Shown here one piece after another: positions 1 through 6,989 of a stretch of DNA of 13,265 nucleotides. The notes under the pieces are model-generated. The model did not search any database. It saw only the letters and a program-made list of their open reading frames with translations, and was not told the DNA's origin. Numbering within the stretch: the stretch's first letter is position 1; each line of letters opens with the position of its first letter. Location: contig JAJXVI010000014.1 in assembly GCA_021782195.1 (NCBI GenBank), positions 1-13,265 on the forward strand, given 5' to 3'. This DNA comes from a bacterium (GTDB taxonomy: Bacteria; Vulcanimicrobiota; Xenobia; RGZZ01). Position numbers and translations under genes: made by a program.

Positions 1-147
1 GGCACCGGACTCGGTCTCGCCATCGTGGCTGAACTCGTGGGGGCCCACAACGGACGGATCGACGTGGCATCGACGGTCGGAGTTGGCACCATCGTACGCG
101 TCTGTTTCCCGATTCACACCCGGCCAACCGGAGGGGAGCCCGTGTGA
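1..147 (+). CDS. Sensor histidine kinase, C-terminal end (partial)
   Basis: The window opens inside this gene. The 48 visible codons read GTGLGLAIVAELVGAHNG and onward to a TGA at 145-147. GTGLGLAIV is the G2 box of the HATPase_c ATP-binding fold, and the following stretch with spaced glycines and IVRVCFPI is the usual last helix and strand of that domain. By family knowledge this part of a two-component sensor kinase binds ATP to phosphorylate its own histidine. The sensor, HAMP or PAS parts and the phospho-acceptor histidine lie outside the window, so the signal is unknown. No response regulator follows. The next gene is a prepilin behind its own promoter, so a link to pilus control (PilS-like) is only suggested by position. 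The short tail after the domain (about 10 residues) carries no receiver domain. Confidence 0.9.
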   Translation, partial: GTGLGLAIVAELVGAHNGRIDVASTVGVGTIVRVCFPIHTRPTGGEPV

Positions 148-212
148 GCAACTTCCGAAGAGGAGCAAACAAACAAGCTTCGAAAATAGATGCGCGAGAC
201 CGCGTGTCACCC

Positions 213-241
213 TTGACTACAGGACGCGAACCCGGGATAAT
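213..241 (+). promoter_or_regulatory. Sigma70-type promoter of the pilin cluster
   Basis: TTGACT at 213-218 matches the -35 consensus at five of six bases. GATAAT at 236-241 matches the -10 consensus at five of six. The spacer is 17 bases, the optimum. A start of transcription near 247-250 would leave a leader of about 80 bases before the GTG at 329. No terminator-like hairpin is seen between the kinase stop and this site, so read-through from the kinase gene is also possible. Confidence 0.65.
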
Positions 242-316
242 TTAAGAGGTATGATGAGTCATGTCCCGGTCGGCACGCGGGGGTCAGTCGCGGGGCCCGA
301 CCAGGGCGGAGGGCGC

Positions 317-322
317 GGAGGG
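317..322 (+). promoter_or_regulatory. Ribosome binding site deciding the GTG start at 329
   Basis: GGAGGG followed by the six-base spacer ATCAAA and then GTG is a near-ideal Shine-Dalgarno arrangement. The ATG pair at 251/254 has only AGAGG immediately in front of it and would fall almost at the predicted transcription start. Confidence 0.6.
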
Positions 323-328
323 ATCAAA

Positions 329-934
329 GTGTTGCCAGTTGGCCGCAAAGCGCGCGGTATCACCCTGCTGGAAATCATGGTGGCGATGTCGATCCTGTCG
401 GTCGTGCTCGTCGCATTTGCAAGCGTCTTCCCCAGTGGCTATCGCCTGAACTTTTCAAACGAGAACCAGACCAAGGCAGCAACCTACGCAACCACCATTG
501 CCGATCAGGTGAGCCTGATACCGGTCTCGCTATTGCAGGGACCACTGATGCCCCAGAGTTCCCCCCCCCAGACCTACAACAACGCGGTAACTGCGCTGAT
601 GGGATTGAAGAGCAACCTGGGGCAACTGTACCTCTCACTGCCCCCCGGTCTCTCGGTGAACGCGATTGATAGCCTTCCCAACAACACCACCAACAGTTTC
701 TGGTTACAGGCGGTCTACCTGACGAACCTGAACAATGCGGCGCTCCCAGACGACCTCACGCAGTCGCCCCCTATCACCTCGGCACAACAAACAGCCGCCC
801 AGGCCGTGATAGGCCAGATTGAGGGAGAGGAAGTGACGGTGGTGATACGATGGGTCGAAGAACGCAAGAACAAGCCCAACATCCTCAAGAACGTGACAGT
901 CACGACATTTGTCAACAGCGTCACCACCCACTAG
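329..934 (+). CDS. Type IV prepilin-like protein, GspI/PilV type
   Basis: From GTG 329 the product has 201 residues. It begins with a short basic leader (MLPVGRKARG) and then ITLLEIMVAMSILSVVL, the type III signal of prepilins: cleavage after Gly10, a hydrophobic first residue and Glu at mature position 5. The LLEIMVAxxIL form is typical of GspI/PilV minor pilins. By family knowledge a PilD-like peptidase cuts and methylates the protein and the helix packs into a pilus or pseudopilus core. The rest is Asn/Gln/Thr-rich and ends in beta-like segments. An in-frame ATG at 251 would add 26 residues before the leader, including a Gly-rich stretch. I prefer GTG 329 because it has GGAGGG six bases upstream and gives a leader of normal length. 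The next gene starts 10 bases after the stop, so the two are co-transcribed. A run of nine C lies at about 561-569. Confidence 0.82.
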   Translation: MLPVGRKARGITLLEIMVAMSILSVVLVAFASVFPSGYRLNFSNENQTKAATYATTIADQVSLIPVSLLQGPLMPQSSPPQTYNNAVTALMGLKSNLGQLYLSLPPGLSVNAIDSLPNNTTNSFWLQAVYLTNLNNAALPDDLTQSPPITSAQQTAAQAVIGQIEGEEVTVVIRWVEERKNKPNILKNVTVTTFVNSVTTH

Positions 935-944
935 GACGAGTTTG

Positions 945-1922
945 ATGAAAACACAACACGATCGACGAACGCAACGAACGGGTTTCACGTTGATTGAAAT
1001 TGTCATCGCCTCAGCGCTCTTCATGATGCTGAGTCTGGTGATGTTCTCACTGTTTCGCTACGGCCTGCTCGGCACAAGCAAAGGTCAGATGCAAACAGAG
1101 GCTCAGCAGGACTGCGCCGAGATCGTCAGTCGAATCAAGTCGGACCTGCAAGCATCGGCCCCGTTTCAGTGCCAGTTGCCCAACACAGATAGCAACGGTA
1201 ATCCGTGGCCAGTCGCACAAAGTGCGGTCCTCATGCCCTCCGTCGAGACGCCGGGAGGCGGGGTCATTGACCCACAACACCCCAACGACGGGTATCCGAT
1301 CATGATCACGCCTCTCGTTCCTGCACAACGCGACCCGAACGAGCTTTTCTTTACCAGGTCAAGTTCCAGCGACATTGGCAGTGCAAACATGAACCAGACC
1401 GGCAGCTACATCCTTGTGCGATATGCCGTGTACCCGGCCAGTGCGCCAAAGTATGTGCTGCGAAAGACCTATTCGTTTAACACGGCGGTCACAAACGGTT
1501 GGATCGCCTACGATAACAATGAGACGTATCCGGTGTCAGGCACGACCGTGCTCCCGGTTGGCGGTGACCCACAATGGTACTATATCGTGCGGTCCAAACT
1601 ACCCGCTCCGATAGACCCGAACGACCCGGCGAATAAACCGACCGCCACAGAGACCGCGTGGCAACCCATCGTGCAACTCACAGGCCCGAACGACCTCCTG
1701 ACCTTCTGTGTCAGCCATCGTTTGATCAACAACAACCACGCGAATGTCACCCCGTCGTATGACCCGTTTCACTTCGTGATCACGGCAGCCGTGGATATGT
1801 TCTCCGGGTCTCCGAAGCAGGTCATCACCGACCTTGACGATCCCAATCAGCAACTGCTCGACCCGCAGAACGACCACGTATACCGCGTCCTGCAGGACGA
1901 GATCACGCTTCCCCAGTTCTAG
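945..1922 (+). CDS. Type IV prepilin-like protein, GspJ/PilW type
   Basis: The product has 325 residues. The leader MKTQHDRRTQRTG is followed by FTLIEIVIASALFMMLSL, a classic prepilin signal cut after Gly13, with Phe +1 and Glu +5. The FxLIE plus long hydrophobic helix, followed by FRYGLLG and a coiled stretch with QTEAQQDCAEIVSRIKSDL, resembles the GspJ/PilW class of larger minor pilins. The globular part (about residues 60-325) is rich in Asn, Pro, Asp and Thr and has no enzymatic motif I recognise. The start is ATG 945, with AGGA at 933-936 about eight bases upstream. An upstream in-frame ATG at 909 lies inside the previous gene and would add 12 residues before the leader, so it was not used. 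The likely role is assembly or tip formation of the pilus together with the flanking genes. The exact system (type II secretion, type IV pilus or uptake pilus) cannot be told from this window. Confidence 0.87.
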   Translation: MKTQHDRRTQRTGFTLIEIVIASALFMMLSLVMFSLFRYGLLGTSKGQMQTEAQQDCAEIVSRIKSDLQASAPFQCQLPNTDSNGNPWPVAQSAVLMPSVETPGGGVIDPQHPNDGYPIMITPLVPAQRDPNELFFTRSSSSDIGSANMNQTGSYILVRYAVYPASAPKYVLRKTYSFNTAVTNGWIAYDNNETYPVSGTTVLPVGGDPQWYYIVRSKLPAPIDPNDPANKPTATETAWQPIVQLTGPNDLLTFCVSHRLINNNHANVTPSYDPFHFVITAAVDMFSGSPKQVITDLDDPNQQLLDPQNDHVYRVLQDEITLPQF

Positions 1923-2090
1923 CCTGAAACCGATGTCGGAACGGCGACATTGACCGGCTCGCGCACCGCGCGACGTTACACCTGACCTGATGCCCCCCAA
2001 CCCCGGTCTGTCCAAGGTGGTGACTGGTACGGCCAGGTGGTCGTACGCAAAGGAACGGTACTTTCCAACGTGACGAGGAGGCCTCTTTCC
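1923..2090 (+). other. Spacer inside the pilin cluster
   Basis: These 168 bases between the second and third pilin genes hold no supported gene. A weak inverted repeat, ATGTCG (1933-1938) and CGACAT (1945-1950) around a six-base loop, lies just after the stop. It has no T-run and is too short to call a terminator. I see no good -35/-10 pair, so the downstream gene is probably read from the same transcript. Confidence 0.4.
2075..2081 (+). promoter_or_regulatory. Ribosome binding site of the large PilX/GspK-like gene
   Basis: GAGGAGG lies nine bases before the ATG at 2091. It decides against the longer in-frame ATG at 2037, which has no comparable site and would add 18 residues ahead of the basic N-terminus. 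Confidence 0.65.
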
Positions 2091-4793
2091 ATGCGATCTC
2101 TCCGCCCTCGCAGCCAGAAAACGTCTCGCCGTGAAGGCTCGGCCCTTCTACTGACGCTCTTCACCGTGGCTGCACTTCTCACCCTGGGGACGACGTTCAT
2201 CGCCATCTCCGTCCGGGGGAGCCAGAAATCGCAAAACGACAAGGATTCCGAACTGGCGCGTACGGTTGCCAACTACGGGGCCAACTGGGTACTCTCATAT
2301 ATGGCACTCGCCCAGGAATGGTATACCCCAAACGTGTCGACCAATACCGGCACGCTCGACGGCTCTGACCAGCTGTGGCTGCTCCAGCCCACTGATACTG
2401 ACTCCTGGGCCAGCGGCTCAGCGACCGGCCACACCGTAAAATGGTGCGGACGCACCGTTGCGTTCACCGCCTGCCTCGCACAGCCGAGCGGCCAGCCGGG
2501 CGCCGGGACCGCACCAGGCGGGACCCCACCAGGCGGCCCCGGACAATCCCTGAATGCCGCCCTCCAGCCCTTCTACTGGGAATTCAGTATCGACCCTCAG
2601 GCCAAGGACGCGAGCAGCGTGGTCGACCTGAGCACGGTGGGAGGAACTTCGTCAGTCGGACAGGTTGTGGGTTCTGAAATCGGGGTGTTCAACGTCTTCG
2701 TGAAACGTCTTTCCAGCCAGACACCGGGGCTTCACTATTCGACAAGCCAGCCGGTTGAGTACGAGGTTGAAAGCACGGCGTACATCTACAATCGGGGAGA
2801 TCAGATCTACAACACCAACACGACTCCGGTCACCCCCAACGCCGCAACCGCCCGCGCCGTACGGACCATCACCTACCGTGTTCGGCCCCAGAGTCCGATT
2901 GACTTCAGTCTGTACGAAGAGAACATGCGGTCGTGGATCGCCCCGGGCCTCAACACACAGTACGGGAGCAACACCGTGCTCGACAACGGGCTGGGCACGG
3001 TCAACGCCAACGGCACAGCACTTGACCAGCAGGCGTCGCAACTTCTGCCCCAGCTCCAGGGAGTCCAGATGGACTCGATCGGAATCCCAAGCAACTACAC
3101 CATGAACGGAAACTTCGCGGTCGACGGGGCAGCGACAGCGAACAATCAAGCAGACCCCTTTGCGCAGGCAAACGGAAGCATCCACATCTTCGCTGATCCG
3201 AGCACCCCGGGCAGTCTTCAAAACATCCACTTCACGGGAAACACCAGCTTTGCGGCGGGCTCGAACAATACCTATGGAAGCAACAACACGGCCTTCAGCA
3301 CCACCAACACCAACATGACCTCCATCTATCAGGGGTCCAGTGCACCCAACTACAGTGCCAAGAGTCGTGGGCTCCCATCGGCTGCAAACTACCTTACCGC
3401 CTGGGTTGCCGACACCAGCAGCTGGCCCAAGGACTGGCAGAGCACCCCGAATGCGAGCGTTCCGACCGCAAACGTCGGGTTGCTCACAACCGGCGGCAGT
3501 CTTACCACTGACAGCAGCGGGACCACGCCCATTTCCGTTGGCACCGCACAGGCTGCCACCGGCGACACGACGATGCAGCAGAATCAAAATTCCCCCCCGG
3601 GCTACGTGAAAGTTGCAACGCCGGCACAGGGAGCGGTCGGCGTCACCCCTGGCCAGGGCACCGGATACGATGTGGAGTACGATAAGACACAATCTGGTGC
3701 TCAGCAACAGCCGGGATTTGCTCGCGTGCAGATCTCGTTTACGCAGGACAGCAGTGGAAACGGCTTCGTCCACATCCAAAAAGTTGGCGCCTACTCTGGT
3801 GCCCCCGTCGCCCCCGCCCAGACCATTCAGGTCAGCGGAACTCAAGACCAGCTCCCGAACAACACGATCTACGTCGACGGTGGTAACGTCGAAGTGCAGG
3901 GCAAGATTCCCTCCTCCCTCACCGTCGTGGCCGCCGCTTCGTCCGACCGGCCCACGACAGCCGTACCGGTCACGATGCAGAATGGTGTCGCCACGCCCGT
4001 CCCCAACGCACAACCGGTGCTGATTACGCCACAGCAACAGGCCGGGATCAAAACCAGCATCTACGAGCCGGCAGACACCAAGCTTCTGAACGGCAGCGCT
4101 CTCTTCCCGACTGATTCGTCTGGCAAGATTACCGGGCCGATTCCCGCCTGGGACCCGGACACTCAAAAGTACGTCTGGCCCGCCTACGACCCGACCAAGA
4201 TTGCGGACCAGAGCGGACAGGCAACCAGCGTGACGAGCAGTGCGATCCTCACCCGTGAGGGAAACATCAGCGTCGTAGGAAACCTCGAGAAGGCTTCAGG
4301 CAGCCAGGCAGCCCTGGGACTGGTGGCCCAGAACTTCATCCTGCTGAGCGACCAGCGACCCGGTGCACAGTCGACGTTGAAGGTTGACGCTGCGCTCATG
4401 AGCCTGCAGCAGTCGGTTCAATACGGAGGGTTCGCCACGGGCGGAGAAAACAACTACTGGTCTGCGATGGCCGTCGACCCGAGCGGCAGTACGCAGGATG
4501 CCAACGGCAACTACTGGCCGAAGATGGCCGGCAGCATCCCACGGCCACTCAACCAGGTCAACAACGGAACCTTCCAGTTGAACGGCTCTATCATCGGCCA
4601 GTATGCGGACGTGGAAAGCAGCCAGAACGGGGTCGGATACACGACCCAGAGCTTTACCCAGGACAAATCGCTCAGTAACAATCTGCCCCCGATGTTTCCA
4701 AACTTCAGTCGCACAACAGAGCAGGGGCCGATTGTATGGCTTGTTGTAGCCACCAGCGACAGTCAGGATCTCAAGGCAGGACTTTCGAACTGA
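2091..4793 (+). CDS. Very large PilX/GspK-like minor pilin-type protein
   Basis: This 900-residue protein starts with a basic segment (residues 1-15, ending SRREG) and one hydrophobic helix (about 17-40, SALLLTLFTVAALLTLG), then a charged SQKSQNDKDSELA stretch. A Gly16-Ser17 junction with a pilin-like helix but no Glu at +5 is the pattern of PilX N-terminal and GspK proteins. In type II secretion GspK lacks Glu5 and caps the pseudopilus tip. The body is rich in Asn, Gln, Ser, Thr and Gly. A Pro/Gly-rich linker lies near residues 143-153. A beta-rich segment from about residue 590 (NNTIYVDGGNVEVQG) to about 780 (EGNISVVGN, then LGLVAQNFILL, then LKVDAALMSLQQS) resembles the repeated strands of DUF4900-type regions in PilX-like proteins. 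That match is from memory and unconfirmed. It is two to three times longer than usual PilX or GspK (roughly 200-350 residues). The next gene overlaps its 3' end. A membrane-anchored tip or adhesin role is inferred. Confidence 0.78.
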   Translation: MRSLRPRSQKTSRREGSALLLTLFTVAALLTLGTTFIAISVRGSQKSQNDKDSELARTVANYGANWVLSYMALAQEWYTPNVSTNTGTLDGSDQLWLLQPTDTDSWASGSATGHTVKWCGRTVAFTACLAQPSGQPGAGTAPGGTPPGGPGQSLNAALQPFYWEFSIDPQAKDASSVVDLSTVGGTSSVGQVVGSEIGVFNVFVKRLSSQTPGLHYSTSQPVEYEVESTAYIYNRGDQIYNTNTTPVTPNAATARAVRTITYRVRPQSPIDFSLYEENMRSWIAPGLNTQYGSNTVLDNGLGTVNANGTALDQQASQLLPQLQGVQMDSIGIPSNYTMNGNFAVDGAATANNQADPFAQANGSIHIFADPSTPGSLQNIHFTGNTSFAAGSNNTYGSNNTAFSTTNTNMTSIYQGSSAPNYSAKSRGLPSAANYLTAWVADTSSWPKDWQSTPNASVPTANVGLLTTGGSLTTDSSGTTPISVGTAQAATGDTTMQQNQNSPPGYVKVATPAQGAVGVTPGQGTGYDVEYDKTQSGAQQQPGFARVQISFTQDSSGNGFVHIQKVGAYSGAPVAPAQTIQVSGTQDQLPNNTIYVDGGNVEVQGKIPSSLTVVAAASSDRPTTAVPVTMQNGVATPVPNAQPVLITPQQQAGIKTSIYEPADTKLLNGSALFPTDSSGKITGPIPAWDPDTQKYVWPAYDPTKIADQSGQATSVTSSAILTREGNISVVGNLEKASGSQAALGLVAQNFILLSDQRPGAQSTLKVDAALMSLQQSVQYGGFATGGENNYWSAMAVDPSGSTQDANGNYWPKMAGSIPRPLNQVNNGTFQLNGSIIGQYADVESSQNGVGYTTQSFTQDKSLSNNLPPMFPNFSRTTEQGPIVWLVVATSDSQDLKAGLSN

Positions 4794-5977
4794 ACCAGCC
4801 GAGATACCGAACCCCCCGGGGGGACTGGTCGATGGCCGTCCCCCCAGACTGGACTCTGGAGGTTGAAGAGGAAGACAGGTCACTGTTGCTCTTCCGCTCC
4901 GGGCATCAGTGCACGCTTCGCGTGGCTGAGTTTCCCGCAACGGTTTCCCCGTCCCCTTCCCATTCCTCACGTTGGGCTCTCTCCTGCGTCGTCAACGAAC
5001 ATCCGCCGTGCGCGCGGAGTACCGCGTCAGCGGCAGGAGCCGCGGGCGGATTTGAAACGCGAGAGTGGATCGTTACCCTGCCGGAAACCACCGTCCACAT
5101 CACCTTCCAGAGTCCACAGGAGGTTGCCGACGACGAACGTCAGGCCGTCGCAGCAATCCTCGACACGCTTCAGTTTCATTCTCATCCTCACCCGGCCGTC
5201 GAGGCACTCCTGAAACTGCTGCACGCCGACCCGGTCACATCAACATTGTCGGCCTGGAAGACAGCGGCACCGCTCACCCTGATCGCGGGTACGCACGAAA
5301 TCAGTCTCGAACCTTTTATCAGCGCATCTAGCGCGTTCCCTTCCACCACCCGCCGTCTCGCGGGCACCCTTGCGCGCAGAGTTCGCAACCTGATTCTTTG
5401 CGAGAATGCAACCCCTCCGCTCACCCGGATCAGCGATAGCGTCCTGCCGCTCATTCGGGGAAGCGTCATTCGCGAAGCTCACGGCCACCCTTTGCTGTGC
5501 GGAGAGGCCCTCGCGCGCCGGTGCTTCGCTCCTGGTCTGTTTGTCTACTGGGCTGTGGATCTGCCCGGAGGCTTCCATTTCCTCCCCGCTGATTTCTGTG
5601 CCAGAAACCGCATTCACCCCGAGCAACTCGAAGCGCTTGCCGTCGAGAATCTCACGCACGAGATGACGGAGGGTGAGACCACCTCCATCACAATGGATGA
5701 GCACGGCGTCGTGATGTGCGAGGACGGATCCGGACTTGCCGCCTCGCGACTCCTGATCCCGAAATTCCGGCAGAGACTGCGTCAGATTGTGAAGCTTCCG
5801 TATCGAATCGCGATGCCCACCGCGGGCGTCCTGCTCGTTTTTGCCAGCACCTGCCACAACGTGATTGATGCAATCGGTGAAGATGTGTGGGAGGCACTCA
5901 GCAGTGATCCCGTTCCCATCACGCAACAGTTCTATGAAAACAGGGGTACCGACATCTTTGTGCCGCTCCAATCCTGA
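4736..5977 (+). CDS. PsbP/Mog1-like domain fused to YtpQ/DUF1444-like domain
   Basis: From ATG 4736 the product has 413 residues. Residues about 23-147 (RYRTPRGDWSMAVPPDWTL at the front, ILDTLQF at the end) have the look of small PsbP/Mog1/DcrB-type domains, with an opening strand, a VPxxW turn and a closing ILDxLxF strand. Residues about 185-410 resemble the YtpQ/DUF1444 family: GLFVYWAVDLPGGFHFLPAD, LEALAVENL and a C-terminal segment ending VPITQQFYENRGTDIFVPL. Neither family has a known enzymatic activity that I can name. No signal peptide or membrane helix is seen, so it is probably cytoplasmic. The ATG overlaps the preceding pilin gene by 58 bases. A second ATG at 4832 would cut off the first strand of the domain. 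A CTG at 4790, eight bases after AAGGCAGGA (4773-4781) and sharing CTGA with the upstream stop, gives the neatest N-terminus and may be the real start. Function unknown. Confidence 0.75.
   Translation: MACCSHQRQSGSQGRTFELNQPRYRTPRGDWSMAVPPDWTLEVEEEDRSLLLFRSGHQCTLRVAEFPATVSPSPSHSSRWALSCVVNEHPPCARSTASAAGAAGGFETREWIVTLPETTVHITFQSPQEVADDERQAVAAILDTLQFHSHPHPAVEALLKLLHADPVTSTLSAWKTAAPLTLIAGTHEISLEPFISASSAFPSTTRRLAGTLARRVRNLILCENATPPLTRISDSVLPLIRGSVIREAHGHPLLCGEALARRCFAPGLFVYWAVDLPGGFHFLPADFCARNRIHPEQLEALAVENLTHEMTEGETTSITMDEHGVVMCEDGSGLAASRLLIPKFRQRLRQIVKLPYRIAMPTAGVLLVFASTCHNVIDAIGEDVWEALSSDPVPITQQFYENRGTDIFVPLQS
4773..4781 (+). promoter_or_regulatory. Possible ribosome binding site for a CTG start at 4790
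   Basis: AAGGCAGGA is followed by an eight-base spacer and CTG, which overlaps the TGA of the upstream gene (CTGA at 4790-4793). The geometry is that of a translationally coupled ATGA junction with a rare initiator. It is uncertain because CTG starts are uncommon. Confidence 0.35.
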
Positions 5978-6058
5978 CCCTCACGGTCCGCACAACCTCG
6001 GAACACCCGTCGCATTTCGTGACGACAACCACAATCACGCAACGGGAGCGCCTGCAAA

Positions 6059-6943
6059 ATGACACGTGTCTTTACGCACCGGGCACTGTCGCATCGGCTT
6101 GAACCCGATGCGTTCGTCGTCTCCACTGAAACAAGCCACTCGCTGTGTCGCGACTTCAGACTTTCAACAAAGGAGCTTCTACTTGCTCTCGTGGAGGTTG
6201 CACGCCCCCACGCACGCCCCCCGGTCTCCAACTATCACGTTGGCGTCGCAGGGCTCGGGAATAGCGGCCAGATCTACCTTGGCGTGAATCTGGAGTTCAC
6301 CGGACAGGCACTCAATCAGAGCGTGCACGCCGAGCAGTTCATGGTGGTGCAGGCCGTCACTCACAACGAGGAAGGGCTGAAAATGATGGCCGGGTCCGCG
6401 CCGCCGTGCGGCCACTGCCGCCAGTGGCTGTATGAGGTCAACGGGGGATCCACGCTCGAGGTGATTACCCCCGGATCCCCGGCAACCTTACTCTCCTCTC
6501 TCCTGCCACATGCATTCGGCCCGCATGATCTCGATAACAGACAACCGCTCCTGTACCCTCGCTCCCCCGGCACCCAAACCGCAGAAGGCGCTGCGATTCC
6601 AGGTTGCGTTTCCGACGCTGAGAAGGAGCCTCTCATCCTGGCGGCGGGTGCGGCGGCGGACCTGTCCTACGCGCCTTACAGCCACTGTCCGGCCGGAGTG
6701 GCGATCAGGACCCGGGACGGACGAATCCACCCTGGCCGCTATCTAGAAAATGTCGCGTTCAATCCGAGTCTCGGGCCGCTGCAGTTCGCCCTGGTGCTGC
6801 TCGTCGCACGAGGATACGCGTGGGACGAACTGGAGGAAGTCTGCCTCGTCGAAAAGGCAGGCTCGATATCCCAGGAACACGCCACGCGAACCCTCCTCAC
6901 CAGCATTGCACCTCACGCACCGCTGCACGTTCGACGATTTTAA
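6059..6943 (+). CDS. cdd: Cytidine deaminase, two-domain (Escherichia coli-type)
   Basis: This enzyme hydrolytically deaminates cytidine and deoxycytidine to uridine and deoxyuridine in pyrimidine salvage. The 294-residue length equals that of E. coli Cdd, the homodimeric class with a catalytic and a degenerate half. The first half has VSNYHVGVAGLG, NLEF, then the zinc-site motifs HAEQ (His90, Glu92 as proton shuttle) and PCGHCRQ (Cys117 and Cys120). The second half keeps the fold (AYAPYSHCPAGVAIRTRDG modified as SYAPYSHC, then NVAFNPSLGPLQ) without the zinc ligands, as in the E. coli enzyme. The start ATG 6059 has GGGAG about ten bases upstream (6044-6048). It sits 81 bases after the DUF1444 fusion gene on the same strand with no obvious terminator or promoter between, so co-transcription is possible but no functional tie is apparent. 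It is cytoplasmic and convergent with the next gene. Confidence 0.93.
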   Translation: MTRVFTHRALSHRLEPDAFVVSTETSHSLCRDFRLSTKELLLALVEVARPHARPPVSNYHVGVAGLGNSGQIYLGVNLEFTGQALNQSVHAEQFMVVQAVTHNEEGLKMMAGSAPPCGHCRQWLYEVNGGSTLEVITPGSPATLLSSLLPHAFGPHDLDNRQPLLYPRSPGTQTAEGAAIPGCVSDAEKEPLILAAGAAADLSYAPYSHCPAGVAIRTRDGRIHPGRYLENVAFNPSLGPLQFALVLLVARGYAWDELEEVCLVEKAGSISQEHATRTLLTSIAPHAPLHVRRF

Positions 6944-6989
6944 GACCGCAACCATGAGGAGCGCCGTGACTCGCCCCTGTGGGAACCGG

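Noticed and set aside
83..328. Upstream extension of the first prepilin to the ATG at 83
   Set aside because: It would run through the kinase stop region and the promoter and place about 80 low-complexity residues before a prepilin leader that needs to be short.
1933..1950. ATGTCG/CGACAT inverted repeat as a terminator
   Set aside because: The stem is only 6 bp, with no T-run, and lies inside an otherwise continuous pilin cluster.
2652..4166. 504-residue open frame on the minus strand
   Set aside because: It lies wholly opposite the giant pilin-like gene, whose start, ribosome site and helix are convincing. The antisense product is Arg/Gly/Val-rich with no recognisable motif. Long antisense frames are common in GC-rich genes.
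5240..5971. 243-residue open frame on the minus strand
   Set aside because: It is the mirror of the DUF1444-like gene. It shows no domain motif or ribosome site, and its composition is typical of antisense frames.
6944..6989. Bidirectional terminator between cdd and the Ig-repeat gene
   Set aside because: In this 46-base convergent gap I found only the short palindrome AACCGGTT and a distant GCAACC/GGTTGC pair. Neither makes a credible terminator hairpin.
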